NCBI GenBank assembly: GCA_016490735.1
Contig: JAEMWC010000098.1
Coordinates: 1,205,001 to 1,269,000 of the forward strand
DNA: 64,000 bases
From: Pachyseris speciosa
Lineage: Eukaryota; Cnidaria; Anthozoa; Scleractinia; Pachyseridae
Reading direction: 5' to 3'
A program made the position numbers and the translations under genes. This document shows positions 22,552-32,894 of the stretch, piece after piece. Positions within the stretch are counted from its first letter, which is position 1. Each line of letters begins with the position of its first letter. The notes below the pieces were generated by a model that saw nothing but the letters and a program-made list of their open reading frames with translations, had not been told where the DNA came from and did not search any database.

Positions 22552-23472
22552 GTGACGTTGGATGGAAAAGAGTTAAGTACAGGAGATCTTCAGCTGATAG
22601 AAACCATGAAAACCATAAAACCATCCACATCGTCCAAAAACATCAAAGAACAACTTCAGCTACATGGCAATTTTCCAAGTGGTATTTCAACCAGCAATTT
22701 TAACCGCGCAATTAGGACATCTTTGAGCGAAGGAAAATGGAGTTGGAAGCAGATGAGAAGAAATGTGACACACAAGTTTACAAGAGCAAACGTAGACTAT
22801 TGTCAAGATTTTTTGAATTATATGTCAGAAGTTGATCCTTTCAGGTTGAAGTTTTTTGATGAAAGTGGTATTTCCCTTTATGATTGTAACACGAGATACG
22901 GACATTTACCCGTCAATTCTAGATGCGTTGAATTAGGGAGACATTTAAAATCTCCTAACATTACCCTCAACTTCTTGGCAGGCTTAGAGGGTGTTTTGTA
23001 CGCAAACACTTTAAACGGAGCGTCCAATACATTGGAATTTCTAAACTTTTTCGACGAAGCAACGAAAGTGACGCAAATTAAAGGCAATCCAGCGTTTATG
23101 GCTGGAGACATCCTGGTCTTAGATAATTGTGCAACACACCATAACGCAGGTAGTTTCGCTTTGGGGCAGTGGCTGGATACAATGGGTATTGACGTCGTGT
23201 GCTTGCCAACATATTCACCCGAGCTCAGTACCGCTGAATTTGCATTTAACAAGTCAAAAATTGCTCTTAAAATGGAGGAAATGCGACTGTTAGTCGAAGC
23301 GAATCTCCACGCTGCCGTTTACAGTGCACTGGATCAAATTACTGTGAATGATATGCGAGGCTTTATAGAAAAACTGGTTACATCGCTATCTGAACTTGCA
23401 CAGAACGTGGGGTACTCTGAAGAGTTTTCCCAGATTCATGATTGTAATGGTAGTTTATTTAAAACTTTATAA
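22552..23472 (+). CDS. DD37E transposase catalytic domain (IS630-Tc1-mariner type)
   Basis: An unbroken 306-codon frame carries the full RNase H-fold catalytic core. The first Asp is in LKFFDESGISLYD, the second in ILVLDNCATHHNAG, and the Glu in YSPELSTAEFAFNKSK. Exactly 37 residues separate the second Asp from the Glu, so it is DD37E rather than the DD34E of Tc1 or DD34D of mariner. The frame starts in the N-terminal region (TLDGKELSTGDLQLIE) and ends naturally at 23472 after SLFKTL. An isolated ATG start is unlikely in the native protein. Its DNA-binding half is at 21304-21537. This part has no lesion, so decay may be recent. Confidence 0.85.
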   Translation: MTLDGKELSTGDLQLIETMKTIKPSTSSKNIKEQLQLHGNFPSGISTSNFNRAIRTSLSEGKWSWKQMRRNVTHKFTRANVDYCQDFLNYMSEVDPFRLKFFDESGISLYDCNTRYGHLPVNSRCVELGRHLKSPNITLNFLAGLEGVLYANTLNGASNTLEFLNFFDEATKVTQIKGNPAFMAGDILVLDNCATHHNAGSFALGQWLDTMGIDVVCLPTYSPELSTAEFAFNKSKIALKMEEMRLLVEANLHAAVYSALDQITVNDMRGFIEKLVTSLSELAQNVGYSEEFSQIHDCNGSLFKTL

Positions 23473-24335
23473 GCTATTAACTGATGAACAGCTGTGGTGA
23501 CCATCTGTTTTAAAGTAAAGGCCAACCCACAAGCTCACTAAAAAACATTTTGTTTGCTCAGGTGGTATGTACAAGACTATAAATTTCCCTGGATTATATC
23601 CAAACAGAGAATTATATACGGGCGAAGAGAAGCCTAAGGAAATAACGCGAAAAAAACCACCTCAGCAAGATCGTTATCGCGAAACGTAGACACGCAAGGA
23701 TCATGATAGAAAAATATTCTCGGTAAATAAAATAAACATGCCATACTCGCAAAGAAAACTAGCATATTCAACCCCATTTAGTCATGATAAGAACAGTTAC
23801 ATTTTTTGTATTGACAGCTTTTAAAAAAAGCACCAAGTCAAGCTTCTGTCGTGTTTTCAAACTTCGCTAAGAAATGTAAACAATGATCCGTTTTTACGCC
23901 GTAGAAAATATTTAGAAGAAATACCAATGTATTTAAAAATAAACACTTTAGCGCAAAGGTACTTTGGCAAAATAATCAAGCAGCAAGAAAACTGAATCTT
24001 TTCTTTGCCGGTTGTAGTTGTGGCAAGTCTCTTATTCGCAAAGTACACGACAAAATACATTCTCCTGCAATAATCAGCACAACAAACCAAACATTTTTTG
24101 ACTAGCAGTGGCCAACGAGATACAGTCAATTAATTATCATAACGTTTATAACGCGGATGCGAACAATAATATTACTAGTATTAGCAACAGGTTAATTGGC
24201 TCGTACAAAACAACCAAACGGCTATTCAGCGGCCTTCCAAACAGTTAGAACAGCATGAACCAATTTAACTCAACCATGAAAAAGGATGACATTTAGCTGA
24301 ACGTACTGGGGCTAAAGGGAAGAACAACAGTCTAA
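23473..24335. other. Noncoding spacer between convergent transposon ORFs
   Basis: AT-rich 860 bp between the 3' ends of the transposase and the accessory ORF. Short minus-strand frames have no motif support. Confidence 0.45.
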
Positions 24336-25843
24336 TCAAGCGGTAGTTTTTCTAACAGACTTAGCCACAGTGGCAAGTGTATCTAAATTTAGGCCACTCG
24401 CTTGAGTTGTTGGGTTTGCAGACGTCGCTTGCATTACATGTTCACCCACCGTGGTCGATTCCGATGGATTAATTTCGCCTCCAACCATCGGCCGGGATCG
24501 TTCGAATTCTTCCACGTTAAATCCCGGTGGTAACGTCTTAAAACTTTCTTGTACGGCGAGTGCGAACTGGTAATCATCATCGTCGTGAAAGGACCCTTGG
24601 AATGTAGACTTTTTTCTCGTGGAGAATCTGACAGGAGAAGAATCTTAAAATCCCGCAAAGGGATCGCATATGGACGAACCCGACTCAGTTTGTGCAAAGT
24701 GTTCCCAATCTGCGTCCTCGCGCCTTTGAGAATAGGTTCTGACTGTGGAGGTCCGATTCACACTGATCCGTGGCCATAAAACAACATTATAGGAGTTCCA
24801 CAACATCTTGTAAGGATTGTGAACGGATGTCTTATTACCAACACTGAGATGAGGTGGACTCAATAAACTTGAAGAGAACACTTTTCTCGCATCTTCTGGC
24901 GATGGGATTTTCCCTTTGACACCCTTTTCGAGTATTTTTGAATCTCTGTTTATCTTGCGCCAGTCTTCAACGACTTTTCCATTTACTTCTCTGGTGTATT
25001 TCTCTGGATCGGTTGCGATTATTGCCTCCTTTACTCTGTTTACCGAACCTCGAGGCAACTTTAGATGTCGCTTGTTGCTTAAGATCTAAGTCTTCTCGCA
25101 TTGATGCCAGTTTGTTACCCTCGTCAGTCCCTTGTTTGATGAGTCCCTTGAGGATTGTTTTATCCTCTGAATGTTTGTTGATATTCTTGCAATACGCTGA
25201 AGACGGACAGGCCAGGGGATAAGGGCAATTTTAACGATTATGCCCTTCACGCAGGTGACATTTGCTGCAGACTGGGAGGGAACTTATCAACGCTGTCGGG
25301 GTGCGTGCACCTTTGTAAACGTCGATCTTTCTTTGTATAGCCTCCACCTTTAGAGTTTGACGTTTTATTTGTTCCTGTTGGGAAGCAACATACGACTCTA
25401 ACGGACTTGATACAGTCGTTACTTGGCGGCTCTCGTTCAAAGATGTGTGCTCACCGTGTGGCGGTGTTTCATCTTCAACGAAACTTAATTTTTTTCTATG
25501 TCGCGCCCCGGTGCCACGAGCTGGACGAGAGGAAATGCTTGAGGGTAATTCTTCGACAGGTGATGGTTCTGCTGCCGTTATTTTGAGATTTTGTAGCAGA
25601 TGGAATCAGCTGAACCAGTGACCTTTGCGCAGTTTAACATTTCTTGAAAGGACTGCTCATCGTCACCCAACACGCAGTAGTCTCCTTCACCATCCAAATA
25701 TTCCAAGATAATGTGGGTCAGTCATCTTATTCAGTTTTGGAATTCTCAGTTTTAGCTCGTAGGCAAGACTTTCTTTCCTAGGCGGGTCAAAAGACAATTT
25801 TGATAAATCTCTGATTATGGCGAACCTTCACATATAAATCCAT
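24336..25843 (-). pseudogene. Accessory zinc-knuckle ORF of the TA transposon, frameshifted
   Basis: From an ATG at 25841-25843 the frame reads MDLYVKVRHNQRFIK and, after shifts, LEYLDGEGDYCVLGDDEQSF, which resembles the acidic loop of PB1 domains. Then come a helical segment (QQEQIKRQTLKVEAIQRKI), a zinc-knuckle C-x2-C-x4-H-x4-C (CSKCHLREGHNR, an in-frame TAA, then NC), more Cys/His, and EAIIATDPEKYTREVNGKVV. The C-terminus ends SVRKTTA at 24336. Recollection only: a similar Cys/His protein is common in cnidarian genomes. It lies inside the inverted ends, convergent with the transposase. The role is unknown; nucleic-acid binding is plausible. At least three shifts and one stop. Confidence 0.6.
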
Positions 25844-26012
25844 CTTTTCGTTCGCCGCTGTTTATGAGCAAGCACGTGGAGCTATTTTTTCGGATCACGT
25901 GACATTATTTCTCAGATCACATAACAATTTTTTTAAGATCACGTGTTTAGAATAGAACCATTTCGGATTCAAATTTCCAACGGCAACTTTACCACTCTGC
26001 TGGTTTTGATAG

Positions 26013-27520
26013 TATTCCAAGCATAAGCATGAGGTACGTGCACCGCGACTGTCTATACGTATCTGTTAATAATGTCAATCTGTGAAATGTTATTTAGAAC
26101 ATGGGTCTGCATCTTGTAACACTATCCATGTACTTCCTGTCATGTGCCTTGAGGAAAATAACTTGTTTTAAAAAAGACCGCACATAATACAAAATTGTGA
26201 TTCCTGCTTTTCTGTTCCACTATTTGTGTTCCTAGTGCTACGCGGCACAACATTCATATGTACCCTTACTTTCTCTTTGCCGCGATTCACCATCTAAATC
26301 GTCCCCGACTTTCTCTGTGCGACCTTGTAGCTCAGTCGGCAGAGTAACGGTAGATCTAATCCGGAGGTCGTGGGTTCGATTCCCACCGAGGTCAAAAGAT
26401 TTTTTCTTTGCCTCGTGTGGTTCCCTGTTTCCCTTTACTAGGGCTAACGCCCAGTGGGTTATTCATGGGTTTAAGTAGCACTTTAATTTACACTTCAGAG
26501 TTAATTCTCTGTTCCACTATTTGTGTTCCTAGTGCTACGCGGCACAACATTCATATGTACCCTTACTTTCTCTTTGCCGCGATTCACCATCTAAATCGTC
26601 CCCGACTTTCTCTGTGCGACCTTGTAGCTCAGTCGGCAGAGTAACGGTAGATCTAATCCGGAGGTCGTGGGTTCGATTCCCACCGAGGTCAAAAGATTTT
26701 TTCTTTGCCTCGTGTGGTTCCCTGTTTCCCTTTACTAGGGCTAACGCCCAGTGGGTTATTCATGGTTTAAGTAGCACTTTAATTTACACTTCAGAGTTAA
26801 TTCTCTGTTCCACTATTTGTGTTCCTAGTGCTACGCGGCACAACATTCATATGTACCCTTACTTTCTCTTTGCCGCGATTCACCATCTAAATCGTCCCCG
26901 ACTTTCTCTGTGCGACCTTGTAGCTCAGTCGGCAGAGTAACGGTAGATCTAATCCGGAGGTCGTGGGTTCGATTCCCACCGAGGTCAAAAGATTTTTTCT
27001 TTGCCTCGTGTGGTTCCCTGTTTCCCTTTACTAGGGCTAACGCCCAGTGGGTTATTCATGGGTTTAAGTAGCACTTTAATTTACACTTCAGAGTTAATTC
27101 TCTGTTCCACTATTTGCAATCCAATTACATGCCTGGCTACCAAGCTTTCTCTTGGAGATCGCATCAGTTTGCTTGTAATATTCACCGAAAACCCACTCAA
27201 TTGAAAATTTGCTTCTTTAATTTGCTTTTTTTTGTTTTGTTTTGTTTTTTGCTATATTCTTGTGACCTTGAGAATTTCTGACTCTTTTCATAACAAAAAA
27301 CAAACAAATCAGCAAAAAACATTGACAAATATGGTGGGCCATAGGGTGGGCCAAAGGGTAGGCTATGGTCCGGGCCAGGTTTTGTATACACCCGGTCCTT
27401 TGTAGGGGCAAACAGTCAAAATTACAATCAGTCTCAAATTACGTCCTAAAATGGCCGTTTGCCCCCACAAAGGACTGGATCTACCCACCATTCACCAGGA
27501 ACTGGTCAGTAGCAAAATGG
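26013..27520 (-). repeat. Dispersed repeat, copy 2 (inverted relative to copy 1)
   Basis: Reverse complement of 13250-15541 without the fold-back element. It carries its own insertion, the SINE-like array at 26214-27116. One end abuts the TA site of the 4.8-kb transposon. Related sequence may continue to about 27790. Confidence 0.7.
26214..27116 (+). repeat. Three tandem 297-bp units with a tRNA-like head
   Basis: The unit starting GTTCCACTATTTGTG begins at 26214, 26511 and 26807, and a 13-bp partial unit starts at 27104. Periods are 297, 296 and 297. Each unit holds a tRNA-like segment (heads at about 26320, 26617, 26913) with box A TAGCTCAGTCGGCAGAG, box B GGGTTCGATTCCC and a paired acceptor stem (GACCTTG with CGAGGTC). 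The D and anticodon stems are damaged, with one extra base in the anticodon arm, so these are SINE-like monomers, not functional tRNA genes. Units are almost identical, implying recent amplification. Confidence 0.88.
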
Positions 27521-28848
27521 TGTATTGGATTCTGCTTACAAAGACGTCTCGACTCGTACCCAAGTAAGGTGCACGCGAAACGACAAAATCGTGATTGGCC
27601 TGAAGAAGCCCAAATCGCTGGCGCATCTGACATTTTGTCCGGCGGATAACATTTGTATGGATTTTTGCTGCCTCAACAGAATTTTCTGAGAGCTTCTTTG
27701 TTGCTTGTTCCCTTCTTCCCAGATATTCAAAAAATGCGGGCCTCACTTTCTTAGCCCTTTTCTTCTACCCCTTTGTTGCACGTCTTTTCTGCAATTTCCC
27801 GAGGGTGGGAGGTCAAGTCAATCTCGTTATTCCATATAATGTGTTACCACGTAGATTTTACTGACCGAGAACACCGAAGGCTGTAGCTTTCTTGTCACGC
27901 TAGCTATTGCTTGTTTTTAAACTAGTAGTCACCGTCGGGGTGATAAAGTTTAAACAAGTAATCATTTGGCAATAACAGTGGTTCATTGCAACCAGAGTCC
28001 AGAATTTGTGGAAGTTGCAGGTTTTCAAAGCTTTGGTCATCTATGACCGATATTTTGGTGACGTGTAGAAAGAGTTATACAACAGTTATGCAAACAGAAA
28101 AAAAGTCATCAAAAATAGTATTTTTTTGCAAATGTTTGTGAAATCCTGAGCAAATGACCGAGAGTTGGAGCGGGAGGGGGTACCCGGTACAATCCTTAAG
28201 CGCTAAGTATTGTAGCAAAGTGCAGCATCGAAGCAAAACACCGAATAGTTTGACCCTAACCCTGACCTTAAACCCAAACCTAACCCTAACCCTAACCCTA
28301 ACCCCAACCTAACCCTAACCCATCATCTAGCCTTACCCCAAGCCTCGGAGTTTTACCCTAAGACCAAAAATATAACTATTCTAACCGCATGTTTGGGGTA
28401 AGCTTAGCCATCGCTTTTGTTATTTGCCGTCAAAAGTATCGGTCACGTGACCTCAATTAATACGTTCCCTTTCTGGTTCTTTCTTTTTTCCCTTTTCTTT
28501 TCGGTTGTGTTTTCGTTTATTTTGTCTGTTTGTCGGTTTGTTTTCCTTCACTTATTTGACCGCTTTGGCTCATAAGAGAAAAAGCATCTTTTAGTTGACG
28601 TAGTGCCAAAGAGTTCGCTATACTACTATATTATGGACGGTGAATTAAGACCTTATTGAACATCGTTAGGAGAGTGAACACGACAGCTCTTAAGCAAGCA
28701 TCAACATCATACCCTGGGCATGGGACAAAGATCTGTTATCGAAGAGGTTGAATTGATTGAAATACTTCTTTCTCTTGTAACAGCATTGGCACCCGTTTCT
28801 TCATATTTCTTACTTAACAAAGCAGTGTAAAACCTTGGAAAAACTAAC
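27521..28848. other. Intronic sequence with a telomere-repeat island; no gene called
   Basis: The first 270 bp may extend dispersed repeat copy 2. A minus-strand frame there (PAFFEYLGRREQATKK) is of uncertain meaning. The rest is non-coding apart from the telomere-like tract listed separately. Confidence 0.4.
28252..28321 (-). repeat. Interstitial telomeric repeats (TTAGGG type)
   Basis: About 70 bp of CCCTAA units, some exact in series and others with one-base changes (CCCTGA, CCCCAA). Read on the minus strand this is (TTAGGG)n, the telomere repeat of cnidarians. Embedded in non-telomeric DNA, it marks a past telomerase-mediated repair or fusion, or a seeded microsatellite. Confidence 0.9.
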
Positions 28849-29055
28849 CTTGTTTTAAATTCTCAATTTCTTTCTTGAGAGTGACAAAGTCTCCATCATT
28901 CCTATCCTTCCAATGTTGCAAAACTATTTCAACCTGTTCGTCCTCACCCTTCCAGGACTTCAAGACTTGGCTCCTTATCTCGTCAGGAACAATGGGCATA
29001 AGATTGAAAATAACTCCCTCCACACCCAGTTTCTTTCTTACGTACCCACAAAGGT
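28849..29055 (-). CDS. Death-fold-like exon of the ZU5-UPA host gene
   Basis: A 207-bp exon bounded by an acceptor (TTATTTACAG before 29055) and a donor (AAACAAG then GTTAGT at 28848). It is phase 1 at both ends. The translation starts DLCGYVRKKLGVEGVIFNL, passes IVPDEIRSQVLKSW and ends VEIVLQHWKDRNDGDF then LKKEIENLKQ. The W-rich helix followed by a length-graded final helix resembles the C-terminal half of death-domain folds. Its upstream partner is the ZU5-UPA exon, whose alternative donor is in the same phase, giving ZU5-UPA-death order as in UNC5, PIDD and ankyrins. Assignment to the death fold is by motif and context. Confidence 0.65.
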
Positions 29056-29876
29056 CTGTAAATAATTAAAATGAAGTATTTGTTATATTAAGCCTGGGTT
29101 GATCTCGGCCATTAATCTTTGATGTATGGGTTTTGACGGAAGTAGTCTGCAGTAATGTTTGTTGCGTCAAAACATATCAACATGCAAAAATCATGCGAAT
29201 ATTAGCAAAAATGACTCCTAAAGACTTGTCAAGATAAGGGCTAGAATTTTGAGCAGCCACCGAATATTCTCAGCGTTTCCTTAACCATTAAAACTCTAGC
29301 ACTTTATGTGCTGATAGTACATTTTGCATTTCACGTCAATTATATTTTAAACCACGTTGTGAATATTCTCCGGACCGCCTATTCAACTAGGAGGAGGGTT
29401 GTTTTTAGCACAAGTACAAATTTTGTCCGTAATTGCAATGTTAGCGGATCTTAACCCGTGCCAAGTCGTGTAACTGCGGAACTAGCTCACATGAAAACGA
29501 AAAGAAACTAAGATTACAAGATCCACGTTCATCATCGGTGAGCTCATTTCCATAGACATTTCTATCAATATACCACCGACTATGGGCACGTCCAAAATAA
29601 ACTACTTTGGTGCTAGAAGGGCTTAAATGCAAGGCTTATCATGGGTATATTAGTTGTTGTGAAGTCAGCGGGATTTTTTTACGTTCTCGCCATCCGCTCT
29701 GAAAACACCTAGTTGGTGTTTTCAACAAGCTCTGCTTTCGGTGATAAAAAAAACATCCTTTTTTGGGGGGGGGGGGGGGGGGGGCGGAAGGCCGAACCGA
29801 CAAAAAGCAGTTGCGTTTTTAAGTCATCTTGTTAATTGTGCATGGACGGGGCGGATGTAACAGCGACTGAACTCAC
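29056..29876. other. Intron between ZU5-UPA and death-fold exons
   Basis: Contains a run of 20 G (29765-29784), with a 20-bp near-palindrome (AACACCTAGTTGGTGTT) just upstream near 29705. No exon-like frame. Confidence 0.5.
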
Positions 29877-30818
29877 CGTTTTCGTTAAAATGTCGCTCAC
29901 TAGTGTGACCATACTCTCCTTGCACACTGATGGTCCCGCAAAGGATTCTTTCATCCTTGGTCCATTCCAGTGGAAGTTTGATGACCTCTCCTTCATTCCA
30001 CCAAACACTTGACCTTACAGTAAAATCAGGCATTCTTTGTTCATTATCAGCAAGATTGTAATCTTCCCCGAGACAGACAGACACACGAAGGCTCTCACTG
30101 TTGTAAACGCGTTTTTCCCCTCGCCCATCAATGGAATGTACTTCCAGTTCTTCAAATCCTTTAGCTTTTAGCTGAACCAAAGCAGATGCCTCATGTTCTT
30201 TGTAGAATTGTTCATTATAAACGTCTTGGCTCACAAAAAGCAGAGCAAGTTCTTCGGGAACTGAATTTTTGTTCAGCAACACTGATACTGTGTAGCTAAA
30301 TGCCAGCAAGTTAAGCCTAGATACAATGTCTTTTGTTCGGAGCCAGGTTAGTTTTGAAAATTTCAACAGCATTGCAACGAGTGAAAAATGTTCTAACTCA
30401 ATGATCACTTCTGCATTTGAGCCATCAATCTTTGAACCATAAGTGATGTCATGCCAAGTCACCTTTCCTTCCCTATTCTCTATGCCATGTAAAATGACGA
30501 TGTCTTCAATGAGAAAATCGTTGATTGTGAGCTTGGTTGTGAGCGTTACATGTTTCTTAAAGACTTGGCCTTTCGGTTGAAGTCTGATAACTGGCGAAGC
30601 GAACGTGACATCATTTTCAAGATCCTTTTGAACTATTAGACCATAGCACTTGGATGGAGCCTCTAATGCAATATCTACAGAAAGGGGATTGTCAACAGCT
30701 CCAGGAGGAAACATCACTTTGATATTCTCACCAACCACTACTCCACCGTCAGAGGTTATGACCTTGGATAAACTAATCTTGTCCGACGATGGTGAGTTGA
30801 TACTTTCTGGCGAGAACC
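29877..30818 (-). CDS. ZU5-UPA domain exon of the host gene
   Basis: Bounded by acceptor CTTTATTAACACAG before 30818 and donor ACG then GTGAGT at 29876. It is 942 bp, phase 1 at both ends. The first ~110 residues form a ZU5 domain: VITSDGGVVVGENIKVMFPP, GAVDNPLSVDIALEAPSK and FASPVIRLQPKGQVFKKHV. About 200 residues of UPA domain follow (EHFSLVAMLLKFSK, VYNEQFYKEHEASALVQLKA, SVQGEYGHTSERHFNENG). If the donor is not used, the frame reads on 14 codons to TGA at 29836, giving a possible short ZU5-UPA isoform. In UNC5 and PIDD the ZU5-UPA pair regulates a following death domain, which matches the next exon. The protein is intracellular as seen, with no membrane segment. Confidence 0.85.
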
Positions 30819-31339
30819 CTGTGTTAATAAAGAGATAATGTGGAGTGGGTAGTACCACGAAGAAAGACGCTGAACATTTGACATACTTAAGAAAGCAATT
30901 GTGATGTGACAGACGTCATAGAAGAAAATTTGTATAGGGTGAGTGTTTTAGGCCGACGAATAGCGGACGAATCTCACTAGGGTGTAACGTTGATGAAATA
31001 AGCTATTGTCTCAGTGGATTCTCATAAACGTGTTGTGGAATACTTAACAATTATTCACCGACGTGGCGGTGAATAGTGGTGCATATTTATCAAGCCGCGA
31101 GTTTGGGAAGATTAAACAACTTATCATTTAATTACAGTCGAACCAAACTTTGTTGCCATTTTTGTATTTTTCGGAGCAGCCGTCTCGTTCATTGATAACC
31201 GAAGCGAAACGGGAAGCCATTTTGTTTAGAGGTGAATACTAGTTGCTATTCACCTCCAAGCTAGGCCATCAGAATGCGCAAAAAGCACTATTCACTTGCG
31301 TGGAAAATACTAAATTAATATAAATGGAATGTCACGTTC

Positions 31340-31392
<53 letters not shown>

Positions 31393-31789
31393 TCAATGAC
31401 CTACAGCTGCTACAGAAAGTATGCCTCTTGGGAACTGCAAGGATCCTTAGAAGAGTATTGCACACAGGATAAGTCACACCAACATTAAAGTGCCTATGAA
31501 GTAAAAAACAATTCTCGAATTTGTGAAGCTTGTTGTGTCATGATTACGAAATTACAAAAGAAGTGCAGCGGTATTTCTGTGGGCTGGATGTTTGCCTCCG
31601 TTTGCAGTTGTTGCGAAGCAACCAACGATGTTGTGGAGGGCTGAACTTCATCTGCACATGTCAACATATCCACGAAGGAACTCGTCTAGATTGTTTGTAT
31701 AAACATTTGTGCCACAGGATAAACAAAATCACTACTTTCTTCTAAAATACTGTCATTGTTCAACGGAAAAAATTATCCATTTTGAAGAA
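30819..31789. other. Intron with hairpins and a TAA microsatellite
   Basis: Small palindromes near 31055-31075 (TATTCACCGACGTGGCGGTGAATA) type and 31233-31258 (AGGTGAATACTAGTTGC then TATTCACCTCC) look like a MITE. (TAA)n occupies 31341-31392. Confidence 0.55.
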
Positions 31790-32087
31790 AGCCCCAATTT
31801 AGGAGCTGTTTCTATGGTGATTGAAACCAAGGTTGTGATTGGGTCTTACAATACACGATCCTCGGTCTCTCAGAATTTTTATATCCAAATTAAATGAAAT
31901 TAAAAGGAAATCATTTTCAAGAATTGGTGCAAAACTGTGGAATGAGATACCAACTAAGCTAAGGGCACTTCCTAAAGTTACTTATAAAAAGAATATTCAA
32001 ATGATTTTGTTTAATCTATTAGAAAATGAAGATTCATATGACGATTTAGAATTGATCATTTCAAAAGTTAATCTATATTCTTCATAG
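31790..32087 (+). pseudogene. LINE C-terminal fragment
   Basis: YNTRSSVSQNFYIQ then, one frame over, KLNEIKRKSFSRIGAKLWNE, IPTKLRALPK and a short acidic tail EDSYDDLELI. This is the usual very C-terminal peptide of CR1/L2/RTE-like LINE ORF2 proteins. It is 5'-truncated, as is typical for dead LINE insertions. Confidence 0.75.
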
Positions 32088-32593
32088 CTGTATATCCTTA
32101 TTTTCCGATCCAGTTTTGTTTCAACTACTTCGATTTTGCCCTAACTTTCTTACAGTGTATCTTTTGACGAATTAATGCAATATGTGCTTCTCTTACGTAG
32201 TTTTTCTTCAGCTTCTTCTGTAATACGTTTCTTTTTCTCTTGAACTGAGGTTACCAGATTTCGTTTATTTTTCTTTCTCCTGGCCCGTCTCGATGTAGCT
32301 TTCGCTACCTGCGGTGTCAGGTCTTTTATCAAAGTACTTTTGGAAAAAAAAATAAAGAGGTCTTGTCTAGTCTTGTCTAGTCTTGTCTTGGTTGATTTAA
32401 ACTACAACTTTCAATGTGATTGTTGATTTAAAATACTACTTTGAATGTGATTGGCTTATTGAACTGTCCGATAACAACTTGGCCAGTGAAAATAGGAGTT
32501 TTTTAAACCAATCACAATCGAGGAAATTGTTATTATTACGATTAAAATGATTAAAATGTGAAGCTGTAAAAGACAATATCTTGTTCAATTTAC
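32088..32593. other. Intron; no gene
   Basis: Has a short CTTGTCTAG triplication (about 32360-32390) and a direct repeat of TTGATTTAAACTAC. A basic minus-strand frame (32150-32332) is low-complexity and not supported. Confidence 0.4.
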
Positions 32594-32812
32594 CTGGAGT
32601 TTCCAATGATTTCTCTTGAGAGGCACTGTCCACTGCTACACTTTCAACCTGCAGTTTGTACTCTTGTTTCAGATTCCTAAGATAACTATCCATCGCCTCC
32701 TGCCCCTTTTGCTGGGTCGATGTGAAGGGAACCAGCGCCTCTCCTTGGAAAACCGCGTTGTACTCAGGTGAGAGTGGTACCATCGCTGTACTTTCCCCTT
32801 GTGCACCGGATG
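32594..32812 (-). CDS. Linker exon of the ZU5-UPA host gene
   Basis: 219 bp, phase 1 at both ends. Acceptor CTTTGGACCACAG precedes 32812 and donor CTCCAG then GTAAAT sits at 32593. The peptide reads ASGAQGESTAMVPLSPEYNA, then KGQEAMDSYLRNLKQEYKLQ and ends EKSLETP. It is polar and helix-forming, with no named domain. Joined to the next exon it gives ETP-G-FSPES without breaking the frame. The match of phase and frame on both sides is the main evidence that it is a genuine exon. Confidence 0.65.
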
Positions 32813-32894
32813 CTGTGGTCCAAAGAATTGTAGAGTGATGTATTGTCAGGCGTTTTGGGGTTCACACTAATTACGGTTCGGTTCGTAATATATC

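Larger units (their letters stand above)
21168..26012 (+). mobile_element. 4.8-kb DNA transposon with TA duplication, DD37E transposase and opposite-strand accessory ORF
   Basis: Inverted ends start CTATCAAAA and share AGAGTGGTAAA and TGCCGTT (left from 21168; right read inverted from 26012). TA at 21166-21167 and 26013-26014 is the target duplication. Inside, a plus-strand transposase (21304-23472) and a convergent minus-strand zinc-knuckle ORF (24336-25843) face each other. The TA duplication and DDE signature place it in the IS630-Tc1-mariner superfamily. Size and gene content are larger than the usual one-gene elements. Both ORFs are damaged. Confidence 0.82.

Noticed and set aside
26316..26395. 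Three apparent tRNA genes at about 26.3, 26.6 and 26.9 kb
   Set aside because: Boxes A and B and the acceptor stem are good, but the D stem and anticodon stem do not pair and the anticodon arm has an extra base. They are parts of a 297-bp tandem repeat.
32150..32332. Basic minus-strand ORF near the linker exon
   Set aside because: Low-complexity Lys/Arg stretch without usable acceptor or matching phase.
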